NCBI GenBank assembly: GCA_009783395.1 | Contig: WRHA01000310.1 | Coordinates: 1-6,662 of the forward strand | DNA length: 6,662 bases | Origin: Defluviitaleaceae bacterium | GTDB lineage: Bacteria > Bacillota > Clostridia > Lachnospirales > WQUN01 | Direction of reading: 5' to 3' | Shown: in pieces, positions 5,497 to 6,662 of the stretch | Position numbering within the stretch: position 1 is the first letter of the stretch | Layout of the letters: every line of letters begins with the position of its first letter | The notes under the pieces: generated by a model | Told to the model about the DNA's origin: nothing | Seen by the model: only the letters and a program-made list of their open reading frames with translations | Database searches by the model: none | Made by a program: the position numbers and the translations under genes

Positions 5497-5497
5497 C
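5474..5497. repeat. Tandem 12-bp direct repeat directly after the GGDEF stop
   Basis: CGCTTGGCGTGC occurs twice in exact tandem (5474-5485 and 5486-5497). The first copy plus its flank also forms an inverted repeat, GCACGC-TTG-GCGTGC (5471-5485). Read leftward it starts at the first base of the GGDEF stop codon (5497-5499). It has no T-tract and is not a standard terminator. Confidence 0.7.
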
Positions 5498-6662
5498 TAC
5501 CAGTTTAGGTCTTTTGCGTCTTTGTATTCCATTACTTTGTTTCGTCCCGTGCGCTTCGCGCCGTACAGGGCTACGTCGGCCCTGTGAATAATATCGTCGA
5601 GACTGTCGGAGGGGCTTTCGAGGGTTGCAATGCCCAGAGAAACTGTCAGACCCAGCGACATACCCTTTATCACAACAGGTGCATCCTCCATGGCTTTTTG
5701 TATGCGGCGGGCGTTGCTTAAGGCGGCTTCGTAATCCATGTCGGCCAGCATAATTATAAATTCTTCGCCGCCGTAACGAGCGACCAGATTTGACTTTCGT
5801 GTTACCCCGACGATCCTTTTTGCGGTAATTTTTAAAACCTCGTCGCCGATTTGGTGGCCGTAGGTGTCGTTTACGCCCTTGAAATGGTCGAGATCCGCCA
5901 TGATCAAGTGAAACGGTTCGCTGTTCGCCTTGCAAACTTCAAGTTTTGCAATGGCGTTTTGCATAAAATAGCGACGATTATGAAGCTGGGTCAATTCGTC
6001 GGTAAAGGCAATCGTCTGCATCCTCTCCACCATTGCGATGGAGTCTTTTGTTTCGCGAAGGTCGTTTATATAAACAACCGCCGCCCGTGTGTCCTCAAAT
6101 TGCACACTAACAAGCGTCACCTCGCAGGGGATTTGTTCGCCGAAAAGCCTCTGATGCAACCACTCGTAGCGTATGCGCCCGGCTTCGAAGGCCTGCGTCA
6201 GCTTGTCCAACGCCTTGCGGCGCGAAAGCTGACCGTCGGGCTGATATTCGGGCGAAAATTCAAAAAAACGCTCCGTAAAAGTTTGCTTGCTTGTAATGTC
6301 AAAGAGGTTCAAAATCTCGTTGTTGACTTCAATTACATTAAAATGCTCGTCAATCATGCCGCACGCAATGGGGCAGTAGTCGACCATTGCCTGCAAACGC
6401 TGGCGCGAAATGCGTTCGTTTATGCGCGATTTTCGCGTATCGCGCACATCATTCAGAAATATCAAAACATGGGGTACGCCCTCAATTTCGATACGCAAAA
6501 GAGCGGCCTCCATAAGCAGAAGGTCGCCGTCGTCGCGGCAGTAAAGCCACTCAACCCTAAGGTTCATCCCCCGCGTCAATACATCTTCCAAAACCGCACA
6601 AAACTTAGTGTCCGACGGGCTTCCGTCCGGTTGGAACGGCGGCATAAGATCGGCGCGGCGGG
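5497..6662 (-). CDS. PAS-PAS-GGDEF diguanylate cyclase (N-terminus beyond right edge)
   Basis: The reading frame is open to the right edge. The ATG at 6643-6645 has no ribosome binding site and falls inside a PAS-like block (DLMPPFQPDG), so it is internal; numbering below starts from it. Two related PAS domains are seen: a partial one ending at VLIFLNDVRD (60-69) and a complete one at about 80-198 (CPIACGMIDEHFNVIEVNNE, then FSPEYQPDG, ending VVYINDLRE). A GGDEF domain follows (about 207-376) with DELTQLHNRR (216-225), the metal-binding D251 in ADLDHFK, NDTYGHQIGDEVL (259-271), and the active-site GGEEF (292-296). It should condense two GTP into c-di-GMP. The inhibitory I-site position reads RKSN (283-286) instead of RxxD, so feedback inhibition may be weakened. 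The PAS domains probably sense a small ligand. No membrane segment lies in the visible part. Confidence 0.92.
   Translation of the reverse strand, partial: RRADLMPPFQPDGSPSDTKFCAVLEDVLTRGMNLRVEWLYCRDDGDLLLMEAALLRIEIEGVPHVLIFLNDVRDTRKSRINERISRQRLQAMVDYCPIACGMIDEHFNVIEVNNEILNLFDITSKQTFTERFFEFSPEYQPDGQLSRRKALDKLTQAFEAGRIRYEWLHQRLFGEQIPCEVTLVSVQFEDTRAAVVYINDLRETKDSIAMVERMQTIAFTDELTQLHNRRYFMQNAIAKLEVCKANSEPFHLIMADLDHFKGVNDTYGHQIGDEVLKITAKRIVGVTRKSNLVARYGGEEFIIMLADMDYEAALSNARRIQKAMEDAPVVIKGMSLGLTVSLGIATLESPSDSLDDIIHRADVALYGAKRTGRNKVMEYKDAKDLNW

Noticed and set aside
5474..5497. CRISPR-like repeat
   Set aside because: Only two 12-bp units in direct contact, without spacers or cas genes.
5402..5935. 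177-aa leftward reading frame rich in R, G and K
   Set aside because: It is an out-of-frame shadow of the GGDEF gene running into the GC-rich intergenic block; no domain is recognisable.
6643..6645. ATG at 6645 as the true start of the GGDEF protein
   Set aside because: No Shine-Dalgarno in the available upstream bases, and it falls inside a PAS domain whose second copy shows the same motif preceded by more residues.

Overview
The window looks like chromosomal DNA of a Bacillota bacterium, most likely a clostridial lineage. The evidence is circumstantial. Starts carry strong GGAGG-type ribosome binding sites, promoters are close to the sigma-A consensus, GTG and TTG starts occur, and several families (a DUF5717-like protein, a YcgR-like PilZ protein and a short HELTHH zincin) are ones I associate with Clostridia and relatives. 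Base composition looks roughly balanced. No rRNA, tRNA, CRISPR array or insertion sequence is visible.

Layout from left to right. (1) Leftward: rimM (16S rRNA maturation), then the N-terminal part of a GspE/PilB-type secretion or pilus ATPase cut by the left edge. (2) Rightward from 1013: a YcdX-like PHP-domain phosphatase, divergent from rimM, with overlapping promoters. (3) Leftward from 2784: a small HExxH metallopeptidase followed by a YcgR-like c-di-GMP-binding PilZ protein. This pair ends at a terminator shared with the 3' end of the PHP gene. (4) Rightward from 2915: a GNAT-like protein and a short DUF5717-like beta-rich protein whose reading frames overlap by 4 nt. (5) Leftward: an MNT nucleotidyltransferase and HEPN pair resembling a toxin-antitoxin module. 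(6) Leftward at the right edge: a PAS-PAS-GGDEF diguanylate cyclase without its N-terminus.

The GGDEF protein should make c-di-GMP and the PilZ protein should sense it. The GspE/PilB-like ATPase hints at a secretion or pilus machine nearby. A surface-behaviour theme is therefore plausible, but a direct link between these genes is inference. The MNT/HEPN pair is the only clearly accessory-type module.

The most unusual sequence-level signals are a near-perfect Shine-Dalgarno placed for an AUU start of rimM, a 43-bp perfect palindrome that would form the 5' end of the metallopeptidase mRNA, a degenerate I-site in the cyclase, and the compact GNAT-like/DUF5717-like pair. I found no strong evidence for a wholly new system; that last pair is the best candidate for an undescribed function.
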